Shown here: positions 34,977 to 43,642 of the stretch, one piece after another
How the letters are laid out: every line of letters begins with the position of its first letter
How positions within the stretch are numbered: position 1 is the stretch's first letter
Assembly (NCBI GenBank): GCA_963781195.1
Contig: CAWAEZ010000002.1
Span: 1 to 64,000, forward strand
Direction: 5' to 3'
DNA: 64,000 bases
From: JAJPKK01 sp963781195
Lineage (GTDB): Bacteria; Pseudomonadota; Alphaproteobacteria; Rhizobiales; Xanthobacteraceae
Notes under the pieces: model-generated
What the model was told of the DNA's origin: nothing
Database searches by the model: none
The model's input: only the letters and a program-made list of their open reading frames with translations
Translations under genes and position numbers: made by a program

Positions 34977-35954
34977 ATGAATTTTCCGCGCCGACGATTT
35001 CTGCGCCTCGCCACGGCGGCGATCGCGGCGCCGGCCTTCTCGCGGCAGGCATCGGCGCAGACCTATCCGGCCCGGCCGGTGCGAATCGTGTCCGGCTTCC
35101 CGCCGGGCGGCGTGAACGACATCTATGCCCGCCTGGTCGGCCAATGGCTGTCGGAGCGCATGGGACAGCAGTTCATCGTGGAAAACCGGGCCGGCGCCGG
35201 CGGAACGCTGGCGGCCGACATGGTCGTGAGGTCCGCGCCGGACGGCTATACGCTGCTGCTGACGACCTCCGCCGATGCCTGGAACGCTTCGCTCTACGAC
35301 AAGCTGAAATACAATTTCAGCCGCGATTGCGCGGCCGTCGCTTCCGTCGCGCGGTCGTTCGGCGTGCTCGTCGTGCATCCGTCCGTGAAGCTGCAGACGG
35401 TCCCCGAGTTGATCGCCTATGCCAAGGCCAATCCGGGCCGGCTCACCGTCGCCTCGGCGGGGGTCGGCAGTTCGCCTCACATGTTCTGGGAGCTGTTCCG
35501 CAGCCTGACCGGGGTCAACATGCTGCATGTCCCCTATCGCGGCGGCGGCCCGGCGCTCACCGATCTGATCGGCGGCCAGGTCCAGGTTTATTTCGGGACG
35601 ACGGCATCCACCGTCGAATATGTCAGGAGCGGAAAGTTGCGGGCGCTGGCGGTGACAAGTCCGACGCGCTCCCCGGTGCTGCCGGACATTCCGCCATTGG
35701 CCGAATTCGTGCCGGGTTACGACGCGAGCATCTTCATCGGCGTGACGGCGCCCCGCGACATCCCCGCCGAGGTCGTCGCCACGCTCAACCACGAGATCAA
35801 TCTCGGCCTCGCCGCGCCGAAATTGACCCTGCGCATCGCCGAATTCGGCGACACGCCGCTGCCGCTGTCGCCGCAGGCCTACGGCACGTTGATCGAGGAA
35901 GAGACCGAGAAGTGGCGCAAGGTGGTGAAGGCCGCGGGGATCAGGGCGGAGTGA
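34977..35954 (+). CDS. Bug/TctC family periplasmic receptor, copy 2
   Basis: This 325-aa TTT receptor has the Tat-like signal MNFPRRRFLRLATAAIAAPA to about residue 27, then YPARPVRIVSGFPPGGVNDI as the ligand-binding first strand, VENRAGAGGTLAADMVVRSAPDGYT and MLHVPYRGGGPALTDLIGGQVQVYF. The C-terminus keeps EEETEKWRKVVKAAGIRAE. GAGAGGGAACC lies before the ATG. It is closer to copies 3 and 4 than to copy 1, sharing the PRRRFLRLA signal and the last helix, consistent with local duplication. Confidence 0.94.
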   Translation: MNFPRRRFLRLATAAIAAPAFSRQASAQTYPARPVRIVSGFPPGGVNDIYARLVGQWLSERMGQQFIVENRAGAGGTLAADMVVRSAPDGYTLLLTTSADAWNASLYDKLKYNFSRDCAAVASVARSFGVLVVHPSVKLQTVPELIAYAKANPGRLTVASAGVGSSPHMFWELFRSLTGVNMLHVPYRGGGPALTDLIGGQVQVYFGTTASTVEYVRSGKLRALAVTSPTRSPVLPDIPPLAEFVPGYDASIFIGVTAPRDIPAEVVATLNHEINLGLAAPKLTLRIAEFGDTPLPLSPQAYGTLIEEETEKWRKVVKAAGIRAE

Positions 35955-36008
35955 GCGGGCAGCCGGATGCCGATCTTTCCGTCAGGAGACGTCATTCAGG
36001 AGCAGCCG

Positions 36009-37004
36009 ATGATCGAGAGGACACGATCGAGCATTCCGCGCCGCCGATTTCTGCGTCTGGCGGCGGGCGGCGCGGCTCTCTCCGCCATGACACGTGCCGC
36101 AGGCGCACAAAGCTATCCGACCCGGCCGGTGCGCATCGTCGTCGGCGTTGCGGCGGGCAGCACGCAGGACATCGTGGCGCGCCTTGTCGGAGCCTTCTTG
36201 TCCGCGCGCACGGGGCAGCCGTTCATCGTGGAGAACCGGCCCGGCGGCGGCGGCAACATAGCGACTGAGGCCGTCGTCAATGCACCCCCCGACGGCCATA
36301 CGCTGTTGTTGATCGGACCATCGAACGCGATCAATGCGGCGCTCTCCGACAAGCCCAGTTTCAATTTCGTGCAGGATATCACGCCGATCGCGGGATTGGC
36401 CCGCGTGCCGCTGGTGATGGAGGTCAGTTCGTCATTTCCCGCCCGGACCGTTCCCGCTTTCATCGCCTACGCCAAGGCGAACCCCGGTGCCATCGCCATG
36501 GCGTCAGCCGGCAATGGAAATCCCACCCATGTCGCCGGAGAGTTGTTCAAGATGATGACCGGCGTCGACATGGTCCACGTGCCGTACCGCGGCGAGGCGC
36601 CGGCGTTCGCGGACCTGATCGGCGGGCAGGTGCAGGTTCTGTTCGGCGGTTTGCCGGGGGCATTGCCCTACATCCGCGCCGGGACTTTGCACGCGCTCGC
36701 CGTGACCACGGCGGAACGTTCGGATGCGGCGCCGCAGATTCCGGTGATGGGCGCGTTCGTGCCCGGCTACGAAGCGAGCGGCTGGATGGGGCTCGGCGCG
36801 CCGCGTGGGACACCAGAGGCGGTCGTCGCCAGGCTCGGCGACGACGTCGCCGCCGTGCTCGCCGAACCGGGAAATGGCGAAAGGCTCGCTGCAATGGGCG
36901 CGCCGGCCCTGCGGTCGTCGCCCGTCGAAATGAAGGAATTCATCGGGCAGGAAATCGAGAAGTGGTCGAAAGTCGTCAGATTTGCGAAGATCAGACCGGA
37001 TTGA
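36009..37004 (+). CDS. Bug/TctC family periplasmic receptor, copy 3
   Basis: This TTT receptor has 331 aa from the ATG at 36009, which has GGAG 6 nt upstream; an earlier ATG at 35967 lacks one. Signal: PRRRFLRLAAGGAALSAMTR. The mature start is YPTRPVRIVVGVAAGSTQDI, with the usual PFPAGG loop changed to VAAGSTQ, then VENRPGGGGNIATEAVVNAPPDG and MVHVPYRGEAPAFADLIGGQ. The C-terminus is EKWSKVVRFAKIRPD. The binding-loop change suggests a ligand different from that of copies 1 and 2. Confidence 0.93.
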   Translation: MIERTRSSIPRRRFLRLAAGGAALSAMTRAAGAQSYPTRPVRIVVGVAAGSTQDIVARLVGAFLSARTGQPFIVENRPGGGGNIATEAVVNAPPDGHTLLLIGPSNAINAALSDKPSFNFVQDITPIAGLARVPLVMEVSSSFPARTVPAFIAYAKANPGAIAMASAGNGNPTHVAGELFKMMTGVDMVHVPYRGEAPAFADLIGGQVQVLFGGLPGALPYIRAGTLHALAVTTAERSDAAPQIPVMGAFVPGYEASGWMGLGAPRGTPEAVVARLGDDVAAVLAEPGNGERLAAMGAPALRSSPVEMKEFIGQEIEKWSKVVRFAKIRPD

Positions 37005-37035
37005 GCCGAGCCGGTTGTCTGTTCATCGAGGTGGA

Positions 37036-38016
37036 ATGATGGGCCTTCCACGCCGCCGGTTTCTCCGACTGACGGCCGGTGCCGCCGCGCTTCCGGCGCT
37101 GACCCGCAACGCGTGGGGGCAGGTCTACCCGTCGCGGCCGGTGCGCATCATCGTCGGCTTTGCCGCCGGAGGCGGGAGCGACATTCTCGCACGGCTGATC
37201 GCCCAATGGCTGACGGACCGGCTCGGCCAGTCCTTCGTGATCGAGAACCGCACCGGCGCGGCGAGCAACATCGCAACCGAAGCCGTCGTTCGCGCGCCGC
37301 CGGACGGCCACACCCTGCTGCTCGCCACGTCGGGCAACGCGATCAACGCCACGCTCTACGACAAGCTCTCTTACGTCTTCGCGCGCGACATCGTGGCGGT
37401 CGCGGGCCTGCTGCGCGTGCCGAACCTGGTCGACGTGCATCCATCGGTTCCCGCCCGCACGCTTCCCGAATTCATCGCCTATGCCAGGGCCAATCCGGGC
37501 AAGGTCAACATGGGGTCGGGCGGCAGCGGCGGCCCGGTCCACATGACCGGCGAACTGTTCAAGCTGATGACCGGGCTCGCGATGCAGCACGTGCCCTATC
37601 GCGGCGAGGCGGCGGCGCTGACCGACCTGATCGGCGGACAGGTGCAGGTCGTGTTCGGCAGCATACCGGCCTCCCTGCAGTACGTCCGAGGCGGCCAGCT
37701 GCGCGCGCTCGCCGTCACCACGGCGACCCGCTCCGACGTGCTGCCGGACCTTCCCCCGGTGGCCGATTTCGTGCCGGGCTACGAGTTCAGCACCTGGTAC
37801 GGCATCGGCGCGCCCAAGGATACGCCCGTCGAGATCGTCTCGCGGCTCAACGCAGAGATCAACGCCGGCCTCGCCGACCCGAAGCTGAAGGCACGGCTCG
37901 CCGAGCTCGGCGGCGCGCCGATCGCCGGTTCTCCATCCGACCTCGGCAAGCTGATCGCCGAGGACACCGAGAAATGGGCCAGGGTGATCCGCACGGCCAA
38001 TATCAAGCCGGAGTGA
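37036..38016 (+). CDS. Bug/TctC family periplasmic receptor, copy 4
   Basis: This 326-aa TTT receptor starts MMGLPRRRFLRLTAGAAALP; the second ATG (37039) is equally possible and better spaced from GAGGTGG. The mature start is YPSRPVRIIVGFAAGGGSDI, followed by IENRTGAASNIATEAVVRAPPDG and MQHVPYRGEAAALTDLIGGQ. The last helix is EDTEKWARVIRTANIKPE. It is closely similar to copy 3, indicating recent duplication. Only 31 bp separate it from copy 3 and 42 bp from the remnant of a fifth copy. Confidence 0.94.
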   Translation: MMGLPRRRFLRLTAGAAALPALTRNAWGQVYPSRPVRIIVGFAAGGGSDILARLIAQWLTDRLGQSFVIENRTGAASNIATEAVVRAPPDGHTLLLATSGNAINATLYDKLSYVFARDIVAVAGLLRVPNLVDVHPSVPARTLPEFIAYARANPGKVNMGSGGSGGPVHMTGELFKLMTGLAMQHVPYRGEAAALTDLIGGQVQVVFGSIPASLQYVRGGQLRALAVTTATRSDVLPDLPPVADFVPGYEFSTWYGIGAPKDTPVEIVSRLNAEINAGLADPKLKARLAELGGAPIAGSPSDLGKLIAEDTEKWARVIRTANIKPE

Positions 38017-38058
38017 GTCTTTGAAAATTCCAGTCGCGAATTTATTCGAGAGAGCATT

Positions 38059-38205
38059 ATGAATCCTGCCCATCGAAGACATTCCTCGGTCTGGCAGCGG
38101 GCGCTGTCGCGCTGCCAGCCACGTTGGACGGACCTGGCTGATTCCAAGGTGAAGAAGCAGCTTGCCGAACTCGGCGCAACGGAGCTTCCTGGTTCGCCGC
38201 CCTAC
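38059..38205 (+). pseudogene. Remnant of a fifth Bug/TctC receptor gene
   Basis: The ATG at 38059 opens with HRR, after which a one-base loss shifts frame. Frame +1 then reads TFLGLAAGAVALPAT, a typical signal peptide of the neighbouring receptors. From 38131 the original frame reads DLADSKVKKQLAELGATELP, the C-terminal helix region of the family (compare LADPKLKARLAELGG in copy 4). The roughly 800 bp that should lie between are missing. This is a receptor gene destroyed by an internal deletion plus a frameshift, cut off at the junction with the cytochrome gene. Confidence 0.8.
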
Positions 38206-39185
38206 TTCTCGCCCGCCGGCGCGCCCAGCAGAACGCCATTCTGCTCGGTGCCGTACAGCGACCATTTGCTGTCGTGGAAGCGCTTGCGCGTTTCGGCGAC
38301 GTTGCCGGTGAAGCGCGGATCCTGCGGCCGCGGGTGGCTGTCGACGAACATGGCGGCGTCCCAGGCGTCCTGCTCGGTGAGCGCGTTGCTCAGCCCGTAG
38401 GGCATGTTGGCACGGATGAAATACGCGGCGGCGGCGACCGAGGTCATGCCGGCGCCCCAGTTGTAGGCGTCGGCGCCCCACAGCGGCGGGAACTGGTAGC
38501 CGCTGCCGCCGGGCACGCGGCGGCCTTCGCCGTCGTTGCCGTGGCAGGCGGCGCATTTGCCGGCGAACACCGCCGCGCCGCGCGCGATGCTGGGCGCGAC
38601 GGCGGGCTCCGGCAGCGGCGGGAAGCCGGCGCCGGCGAGGCGGCCGCCGGTCGGTGCGCCACGCGCGAGCCAGTAGAAATAGGTCTGCAGCGCGGTGATG
38701 ATCTCGCTGTCGTCGGGCGGCGGCGTGCCGTTCATGCTGAAGCGAAAGCAGCCCTGGATGCGCATCGTCATGGTGTTGACGAGGCCGTTCTTGCTGCGAA
38801 ACCGCGGGTAGCGCACCCACGCCGCCCACATCGGCGCCGCGCCGCCGCGGCGACCCTGGTCGAGATGGCAGTTGGCGCAGGTGAGGCCGTTGCCGACATA
38901 GGGCTTTGCTTCGTTGCCGGTGTCGGTGAAGATCGCGAGGCCGCGGCGAACGGTTTGCCCGAACACGTCGTTGGGGATGTCGGCCGCGGCGGGCGGGGCG
39001 AAGGCGAGCGGGGCGTCCGCCGTATCGTCGTCGAGGCCGGGATCGGACCACGCGCGGTCGATCGCCGCGAGGTCGGGCTCGCGTGATTGCGCGGCGATGC
39101 GATGCGGCGCCGTCGCGACGACGAGCGCGGCGAATGCCGCGACGGACAGGATGGCGCGACGGGCCCCGATGCGTGCGCTGCTCAT
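38202..39185 (-). CDS. TsdA-like di-haem c-type cytochrome
   Basis: This 327-aa exported protein has a signal peptide (ARRAILSVAAFAALVV to about residue 33) and two haem-c sites, C103ANCH and C211AACH. The region GNGLTCANCHLDQGRRGG, WVRYPRFRSKNGLVNT and RIQGCFRFSMNG (C146) matches thiosulfate dehydrogenase TsdA, where that cysteine is the distal ligand of haem 1. It may therefore oxidise thiosulfate to tetrathionate or carry out a related reaction. Its start overlaps the stop of the upstream di-haem gene (ATGA), so it belongs to the oxidase operon and could pass electrons to it. A role as simple electron carrier is possible. Confidence 0.82.
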   Translation of the reverse strand: MSSARIGARRAILSVAAFAALVVATAPHRIAAQSREPDLAAIDRAWSDPGLDDDTADAPLAFAPPAAADIPNDVFGQTVRRGLAIFTDTGNEAKPYVGNGLTCANCHLDQGRRGGAAPMWAAWVRYPRFRSKNGLVNTMTMRIQGCFRFSMNGTPPPDDSEIITALQTYFYWLARGAPTGGRLAGAGFPPLPEPAVAPSIARGAAVFAGKCAACHGNDGEGRRVPGGSGYQFPPLWGADAYNWGAGMTSVAAAAYFIRANMPYGLSNALTEQDAWDAAMFVDSHPRPQDPRFTGNVAETRKRFHDSKWSLYGTEQNGVLLGAPAGEK

Positions 39186-40336
39186 TGGACGGCTCCCGGA
39201 CGCTGCTTGGCGAAATAGCCGGCCACGGCCTCGATTTCCTGCGGCGCCAGACCATGCGACACCGGGTCCATCAACCGCAGCATCCCGTTGCGCCGCCGAC
39301 CGTCGCGAAAGGCGATGATCTGGGCGACGATGTAGCGCGGGTCCTGGCCGATCAGGGCGGGAAAATACGGCGCGACGCCGATCCCACCCGGTCCGTGGCA
39401 GCGGATGCACGGGCTGACGCCGCGGTCGGGACGGCCCGACGCCGCGATGGCGTGGCCGAGCTCCACCACATCGGCGTTCACGGCGGGCGGAGGCGGGAAG
39501 CCGACCCCGGTGAGGTGCTCCAGGTGGACGGCGATGTCGGTCCAGTCCGCCTCCGTCATCCCGTCGGCCTGTGCCGGCATGGCGGCGCTGGAACGCCAGC
39601 CATGGGCGAAGCTCCACAGTTGGCGATAGAGGTAGGCGGCCGGCTGGCCGGCGAGGCGCGGGAACACGCCCTGCTCGCCGAGCGTCGCCGACTGCGCGGT
39701 GCGTCCGGCGCCGTCCGCGCCGTGGCACCCGGCGCATTTCGCGGCGTAGGTCGTGGCGCCTTTCGCGGTGTCGGCCTTGGCGGGATCGAAATCGAGCACC
39801 GGCAGGACCGCTCCGTCGGCGAGACTGACCTGCATCGGCTCGGCCGGGGCAGGGCGATCCGATGTGGTGCGGGCAAGGGGCTGCAGGGCGAGCGGCTGGC
39901 CGCTTTCATTGCGGATCGCGGTCTCCTCCGCGCGGTAGGTGCGGAACGCGAAGGGGTCGATCGCAAGGTAGAGCGCGCCGAGCGCCAGGATCACGACGGC
40001 GAGCGCGCCGGTCCAGAACGGCAGGCCGCGATGCAGCTCGAGCGCGCGCACGTCGAGGGCGCCGTCGATCCCTGCGGCGGTGGCATCGACCACGAGGCCG
40101 AGCGTGCCGCGCACCTCGTCACGGTCGGAGAGCCCGGCGACGGCGATGCCCGGCCCGTTGCGTACGGTGAAGGGAATCTCCCGCCAGCCGGTGACACGAC
40201 CCTGCTCCACCGTCTCGATGCGCAGGCGGTGAGCACCGTCGGGGATCGCGGCGGTGTCGAAGGCGATCCGCCCGGAACTCCCGGGCAGCTCGGCGATCGG
40301 GCTTGCGTCCCCGTCGACATAGATTCGGATGATCAT
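39182..40336 (-). CDS. Ig-like/membrane/di-haem cytochrome c subunit (CcoP-like role)
   Basis: This 384-aa protein has an unusual layout. An N-terminal immunoglobulin-like beta domain (about 1-90) is followed by a membrane segment (about 106-126, FWTGALAVVILALGALYLAI) and two c-type haem domains, C201AGCH and C310IRCH, with GMTEADWTDIAVHLEHL between. No cleavable signal is present. In a cbb3 oxidase the di-haem CcoP subunit fills this place but lacks the Ig-like part and has its membrane helix at the N-terminus. It lies between the CcoQ-like gene and the TsdA-like gene and overlaps the latter by 4 bp. Confidence 0.82.
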   Translation of the reverse strand: MIIRIYVDGDASPIAELPGSSGRIAFDTAAIPDGAHRLRIETVEQGRVTGWREIPFTVRNGPGIAVAGLSDRDEVRGTLGLVVDATAAGIDGALDVRALELHRGLPFWTGALAVVILALGALYLAIDPFAFRTYRAEETAIRNESGQPLALQPLARTTSDRPAPAEPMQVSLADGAVLPVLDFDPAKADTAKGATTYAAKCAGCHGADGAGRTAQSATLGEQGVFPRLAGQPAAYLYRQLWSFAHGWRSSAAMPAQADGMTEADWTDIAVHLEHLTGVGFPPPPAVNADVVELGHAIAASGRPDRGVSPCIRCHGPGGIGVAPYFPALIGQDPRYIVAQIIAFRDGRRRNGMLRLMDPVSHGLAPQEIEAVAGYFAKQRPGAVQ

Positions 40337-40363
40337 GCCTGTCGTCCCGATCGGCGGCGTTCG

Positions 40364-40573
40364 TCAATCATCGAGGATCGCCATCTTGATCCGCCGGCTG
40401 CGGGCGTCGTCGCGGCCGCGCAGTCCCTTCACCAGCAGACCCAGCGCCAGCACCGCGAGCACGCCCGCTGTGGCGGCGAAGACGTAGTCGGCGGACGCCG
40501 GTGCCGTGCCGGAGGGGCCGGGCAGGCACTGGCTGACGACGAGGTCGCGATAGAAGGCGAGGCGGTCGAGCAT
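40364..40573 (-). CDS. Small membrane protein, CcoQ-like
   Basis: This 69-aa protein has one membrane segment (about 30-48, YVFAATAGVLAVLALGLLVKG) and a basic end (RGRDDARSRRIKMAILDD). Size, position after CcoO and membrane form fit the CcoQ/FixQ stabilising subunit, but sequence likeness is too short to prove it. It lies 35 bp after ccoO and 27 bp before the Ig-like di-haem gene. Confidence 0.6.
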   Translation of the reverse strand: MLDRLAFYRDLVVSQCLPGPSGTAPASADYVFAATAGVLAVLALGLLVKGLRGRDDARSRRIKMAILDD

Positions 40574-40608
40574 CCTTCAGTCCTGGTTCCGGCCCGGTCG
40601 GGCTCGAT

Positions 40609-41190
40609 TCACTCTTGGCGCAGCGTCTGGAGAAAGGCGACGAGATCGAGCGCGTCGCGGCGGGGCACCGCGACCTTGCCGGTCGGCAGGAACGGCTCCG
40701 GCAGCACCAGCACATTGGCGTCGGGGTCGGCGGGCGCAGCCTCGCGGGCGACGACGTCGAAGTACCAGGGAAAGCCGGGCATGATGGAATCCGGCACCAT
40801 GCTGCGCGGATTGAACAGATGCAGCAGGTTCCACATCACGCTCGGCTGGCGGATGCCGACATTGCTGAGGTCGGGCCCGGTGCGCTCGGTGCCGAGCAGC
40901 GGCGGCGCGGCCGCGGCATAGTCCGCGACCTCCGACGGCCGGCCATAGGCGGCGTCGATGAAGAGCGGCCGTACGAACTGCGAATGGCAGTAGCCGCACC
41001 CTTCGGCGAGGTAGAGCGCGCGCCCGCGCGCCACCGCGGGATCGGGGTTCGCCGCCGCGGGTGCGGCGGCGGCATTCAGGTCGAGCGCCGGCCGCAGCGC
41101 AATCAGGAACGACAGCGCGCCGAACACCGCCGCGCCAATCACCACGATGGCGACCGGCCGGTGATGAAACAGCGCGTTGAGGTCGATCAT
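40609..41190 (-). CDS. ccoO: cbb3-type cytochrome c oxidase subunit II (mono-haem)
   Basis: CcoO carries one haem c and passes electrons to CcoN. The protein has 193 aa, with an N-terminal membrane helix (about 12-32, PVAIVVIGAAVFGALSFLI), the haem site C65GYCHSQFVRP and GTERTGPDLSNVGIRQPS, matching the conserved R-x-GPDL block. HLFNPRSMVPDSIMPGFPW holds the methionine ligand region. It is slightly shorter than typical CcoO (about 200-240 aa). Its start overlaps the ccoN stop (ATGA), so it is translationally coupled. Confidence 0.93.
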   Translation of the reverse strand: MIDLNALFHHRPVAIVVIGAAVFGALSFLIALRPALDLNAAAAPAAANPDPAVARGRALYLAEGCGYCHSQFVRPLFIDAAYGRPSEVADYAAAAPPLLGTERTGPDLSNVGIRQPSVMWNLLHLFNPRSMVPDSIMPGFPWYFDVVAREAAPADPDANVLVLPEPFLPTGKVAVPRRDALDLVAFLQTLRQE

Positions 41191-42608
41191 CGCGCCGGCT
41201 CGGGAATTGGCGTCGCAAAGGCTTCGCGCGGAACGCGCTGCGGACGCATCAGCCAGAGATTCCAGGCGAACACCCCGTGGCCGAGCGTCATCAGGCCGCC
41301 GCCGGCGGCGCGGATCGCGTACCACGGGGCGCTGACCACCACCGATTCGATGAAGGGCCGGCCATCGGCCCAGTTCAAGCCCTGCAGCACCCCGGCCACC
41401 ACCATCGCAACGACGTAGAGGGCCATCCCGACCAGCGCGAGCCAGAAATGCAGCCGGATGCGTAGCGGCGCGTCCTGTGCGCCGGTGATGAGCGGCACCA
41501 GACCGTAGATCGCGCCGAACAGCAGGAAGGAGACGAAGCCGTAGACCGCGAAATGCGCATGGCCCACGGTGTGGTTGGTGAAATGCAGGAACGCATTGGC
41601 GCTGCGGAAGCTTTGCAGGCTGCCCTGCAGCGAGGCGGCGAGATAGCAGGCGGCGCCGACGGCGATGAACCACACCGCGGGCGCGCGGCGGATCATGCGC
41701 CACGAGCCGTTCATGGTCAGCAGAAAATTCCCGGTCGAAGCGACGACCGGAATCATCATGCCGATGCCGGTCGCGATCGCCGTCGTCTGCAGCCACCACG
41801 GCAGCGGCGCGAACACGAAGTGGTGGGCGCCGATCAGCGGATAGAACACGAGGTTCGCCCAGAAGGCGAGCACGCCGAGCGCATAGGAATAGATCGGCTT
41901 GTGCAGCATGCGCGGCAGCGCCCAGTAGGTCACGCCGAGCACCAGCGGCGTGAACCACAGGCCGAGCACGACATGCATGTAGTAGCCCTGGATCACCACG
42001 TTCCCGATGCCGCGGTCGAACGCCGGCAGGTAGCCGATGACGTAGAGGATCGGCAGCCAGGTGAACGCGCCGAGGATGAACCAGTCGGCGATGTAGAGCT
42101 CGTCGGTGTTCCGCCGCACCAGCGTCATCAGGATGTTGAAGCCGTTGACGAGGGAGCCGGCCGCGAACACCGCGGCGACCGGCGTGAGCCATTCGCGGTA
42201 TTCGACCGGCCCCCGGGTCATCCCGATCGTGAGGGTCACCAGGCCGGCCGCGAGCGCGAGGTTGAGGAGCCACAAGCCGCCATGGGCGAGCGCGGCGGAG
42301 AACAGCGCGCGGCGCGCCGTGCGGTAGACGACGAGGTAGGCGATGCCGGTCAGGCCGACCGACAGCCAGCCGAGCAGCACGCTCGCGGTGTGGATCGGCC
42401 GGATCCGCCCGAACGACAGCCATTCGTAGGGCAGGAGGTCCGGCCATACCAGCGCGCAGGCCGCGGCCATCCCGTAGGCCGACCCGATCAGCAGCCAGGC
42501 CGTGGCCGACCATGTATAGGCATACACCACGCCGGCGGTCGCACGGTCGTCGTCCCGCGAAGTAGCGGGGCGGGCTGCGGTTTCCGGATTTGAGGTGGCA
42601 GAGGACAT
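41187..42608 (-). CDS. ccoN: cbb3-type cytochrome c oxidase subunit I (variant)
   Basis: This 473-aa haem-copper oxidase core has about 12 membrane helices. The low-spin haem histidine lies in RPIHTASVLLGW, a helix carries YYMHVVLGLWFTP, CuB histidines lie in LIGAHHFVFAPLP, and the haem ligands in FTNHTVGHAHFAVYGF. PIYSYALGVLAFWANL keeps the tyrosine that cross-links in cbb3 enzymes. Sequence details differ from the common FixN type. It probably reduces O2 to water with proton pumping at low oxygen. The ATG at 42608 is preferred; one at 42650 also reads in frame. Confidence 0.93.
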   Translation of the reverse strand: MSSATSNPETAARPATSRDDDRATAGVVYAYTWSATAWLLIGSAYGMAAACALVWPDLLPYEWLSFGRIRPIHTASVLLGWLSVGLTGIAYLVVYRTARRALFSAALAHGGLWLLNLALAAGLVTLTIGMTRGPVEYREWLTPVAAVFAAGSLVNGFNILMTLVRRNTDELYIADWFILGAFTWLPILYVIGYLPAFDRGIGNVVIQGYYMHVVLGLWFTPLVLGVTYWALPRMLHKPIYSYALGVLAFWANLVFYPLIGAHHFVFAPLPWWLQTTAIATGIGMMIPVVASTGNFLLTMNGSWRMIRRAPAVWFIAVGAACYLAASLQGSLQSFRSANAFLHFTNHTVGHAHFAVYGFVSFLLFGAIYGLVPLITGAQDAPLRIRLHFWLALVGMALYVVAMVVAGVLQGLNWADGRPFIESVVVSAPWYAIRAAGGGLMTLGHGVFAWNLWLMRPQRVPREAFATPIPEPAR

Positions 42609-42737
42609 CGCCTTGATTCCCCCACGCGCGAGTGATCCTGCTTGCCACACCGCCGGGGCGAAGACAACGGGCGGGGTTGAGCGCCGCGATCCCGGGCTGT
42701 TGCGCTGGCCCGGTTCACTCGATCGCCGTCAGCGACG

Positions 42738-42767
42738 TTGACGCGTTTCGCCAAAATCCCATCTAGG
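42738..42767 (+). promoter_or_regulatory. Candidate sigma-70 promoter of nfuA
   Basis: TTGACG (42738-42743) is followed after 17-18 bp by ATCTAGG (42761-42767), close to -35/-10 boxes, about 60 bp before the nfuA start. No Iron-responsive or Rrf2-type operator could be recognised with confidence. Confidence 0.4.
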
Positions 42768-42823
42768 GTGTAGTGTGGCGCGGCCCGCGGGCCTTGAACC
42801 CGTCGCGGCAGAGGAGAAGGCGA

Positions 42824-43381
42824 ATGTTCATCCAGACCGAGGCGACCCCCAATCCCGCAACCCTCAAATTCCTGCCGGGACGACCGGTATTGGGCGACGG
42901 CGCTCTCGACATTCCCGACGCGTCCGGCGCCGCCAAGTCGCCGCTCGCGGAACGCCTGTTTGCGCTTCCCGGGGTGACCGGGGTCTTCCTCGGCAGCGAC
43001 TTCATCACCGTGACCAAGGCGGATGGCGACTGGCAGCATATCAAGCCGGCGATCCTCGGCGCCATCATGGAGCATTTCATGTCCGGGGCGGCCGTCCTGG
43101 CCGACGGCACCGATGCCGCCGCCGGGCACGACGAGTTCTTCGAGACCAAGGACGCCGAGACGGTGGCCACCATCAAGGAGTTGATCGAGACGCGGGTTCG
43201 TCCGGCGGTTGCCAATGACGGTGGCGACATCACCTTCCGCGGTTTCAAGGACGGCATCGTCTATCTCGATATGAAGGGCTCCTGCGCGGGTTGCCCGTCC
43301 TCGACCGCGACCCTCAAGCACGGCATCCAGAACCTGCTGCGCCACTTCGTCCCGGATGTGGTCGAAGTTCGGCCCATGTGA
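42824..43381 (+). CDS. nfuA: Fe-S cluster carrier NfuA/NifU-like protein
   Basis: This 185-aa protein carries assembled [4Fe-4S] clusters to target proteins. The N-terminal Nfu_N domain (about 1-90, TPNPATLKFLPGRPVLGDG) is followed by the C-terminal NifU domain with the cluster-binding cysteines in KGSCAGCPSSTATLKHGI. The ATG at 42824 follows GAGGAGAAGG. It lies divergent from the cbb3 oxidase operon and upstream of tsaB-rimI. The two-domain form matches alphaproteobacterial Nfu proteins. Confidence 0.95.
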   Translation: MFIQTEATPNPATLKFLPGRPVLGDGALDIPDASGAAKSPLAERLFALPGVTGVFLGSDFITVTKADGDWQHIKPAILGAIMEHFMSGAAVLADGTDAAAGHDEFFETKDAETVATIKELIETRVRPAVANDGGDITFRGFKDGIVYLDMKGSCAGCPSSTATLKHGIQNLLRHFVPDVVEVRPM

Positions 43382-43544
43382 GCGCGCTCAATGTAAGCGC
43401 GGCCCGTGTCAGCGCGCCGGTCGATGGAAGCGCAATCGGTGGAAGCTGGGGGAGCGGCAGCGGGTAGAATTGGTTAGATACGCACTTGGCCGTATCGCCC
43501 CCTCTGACCGGGCAAATCCGGTAACCACTGCCCGGGGACTGCCG

Positions 43545-43571
43545 GATTGCCGGGTCAAGCCGGACAATGAC
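43545..43571. repeat. Palindromic extragenic element copy
   Basis: GATTGCCGGGTCAAGCC followed by GGACAATGAC is a member of the same intergenic element family as 33507-33546. It lies in the 261-bp gap between nfuA and tsaB, which otherwise shows only short AGCGCG-rich direct repeats at its start. Confidence 0.6.
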
Positions 43572-43642
43572 GCCGATGAAGGGTGACGTCGTCGGTGCCC
43601 ATTCCGAGCATCGACACAGCAGAGCTCAATGAATTCCCGCCA

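Noticed and set aside
39083..40921. 612-codon plus-strand frame opposite the cytochrome genes
   Set aside because: Covers parts of three clear minus-strand genes with haem motifs; no independent evidence.
42600..42823. FNR/FixK box before the cbb3 operon
   Set aside because: Only half-site-like TTGAT is present; no TTGAT-N4-ATCAA palindrome could be found.
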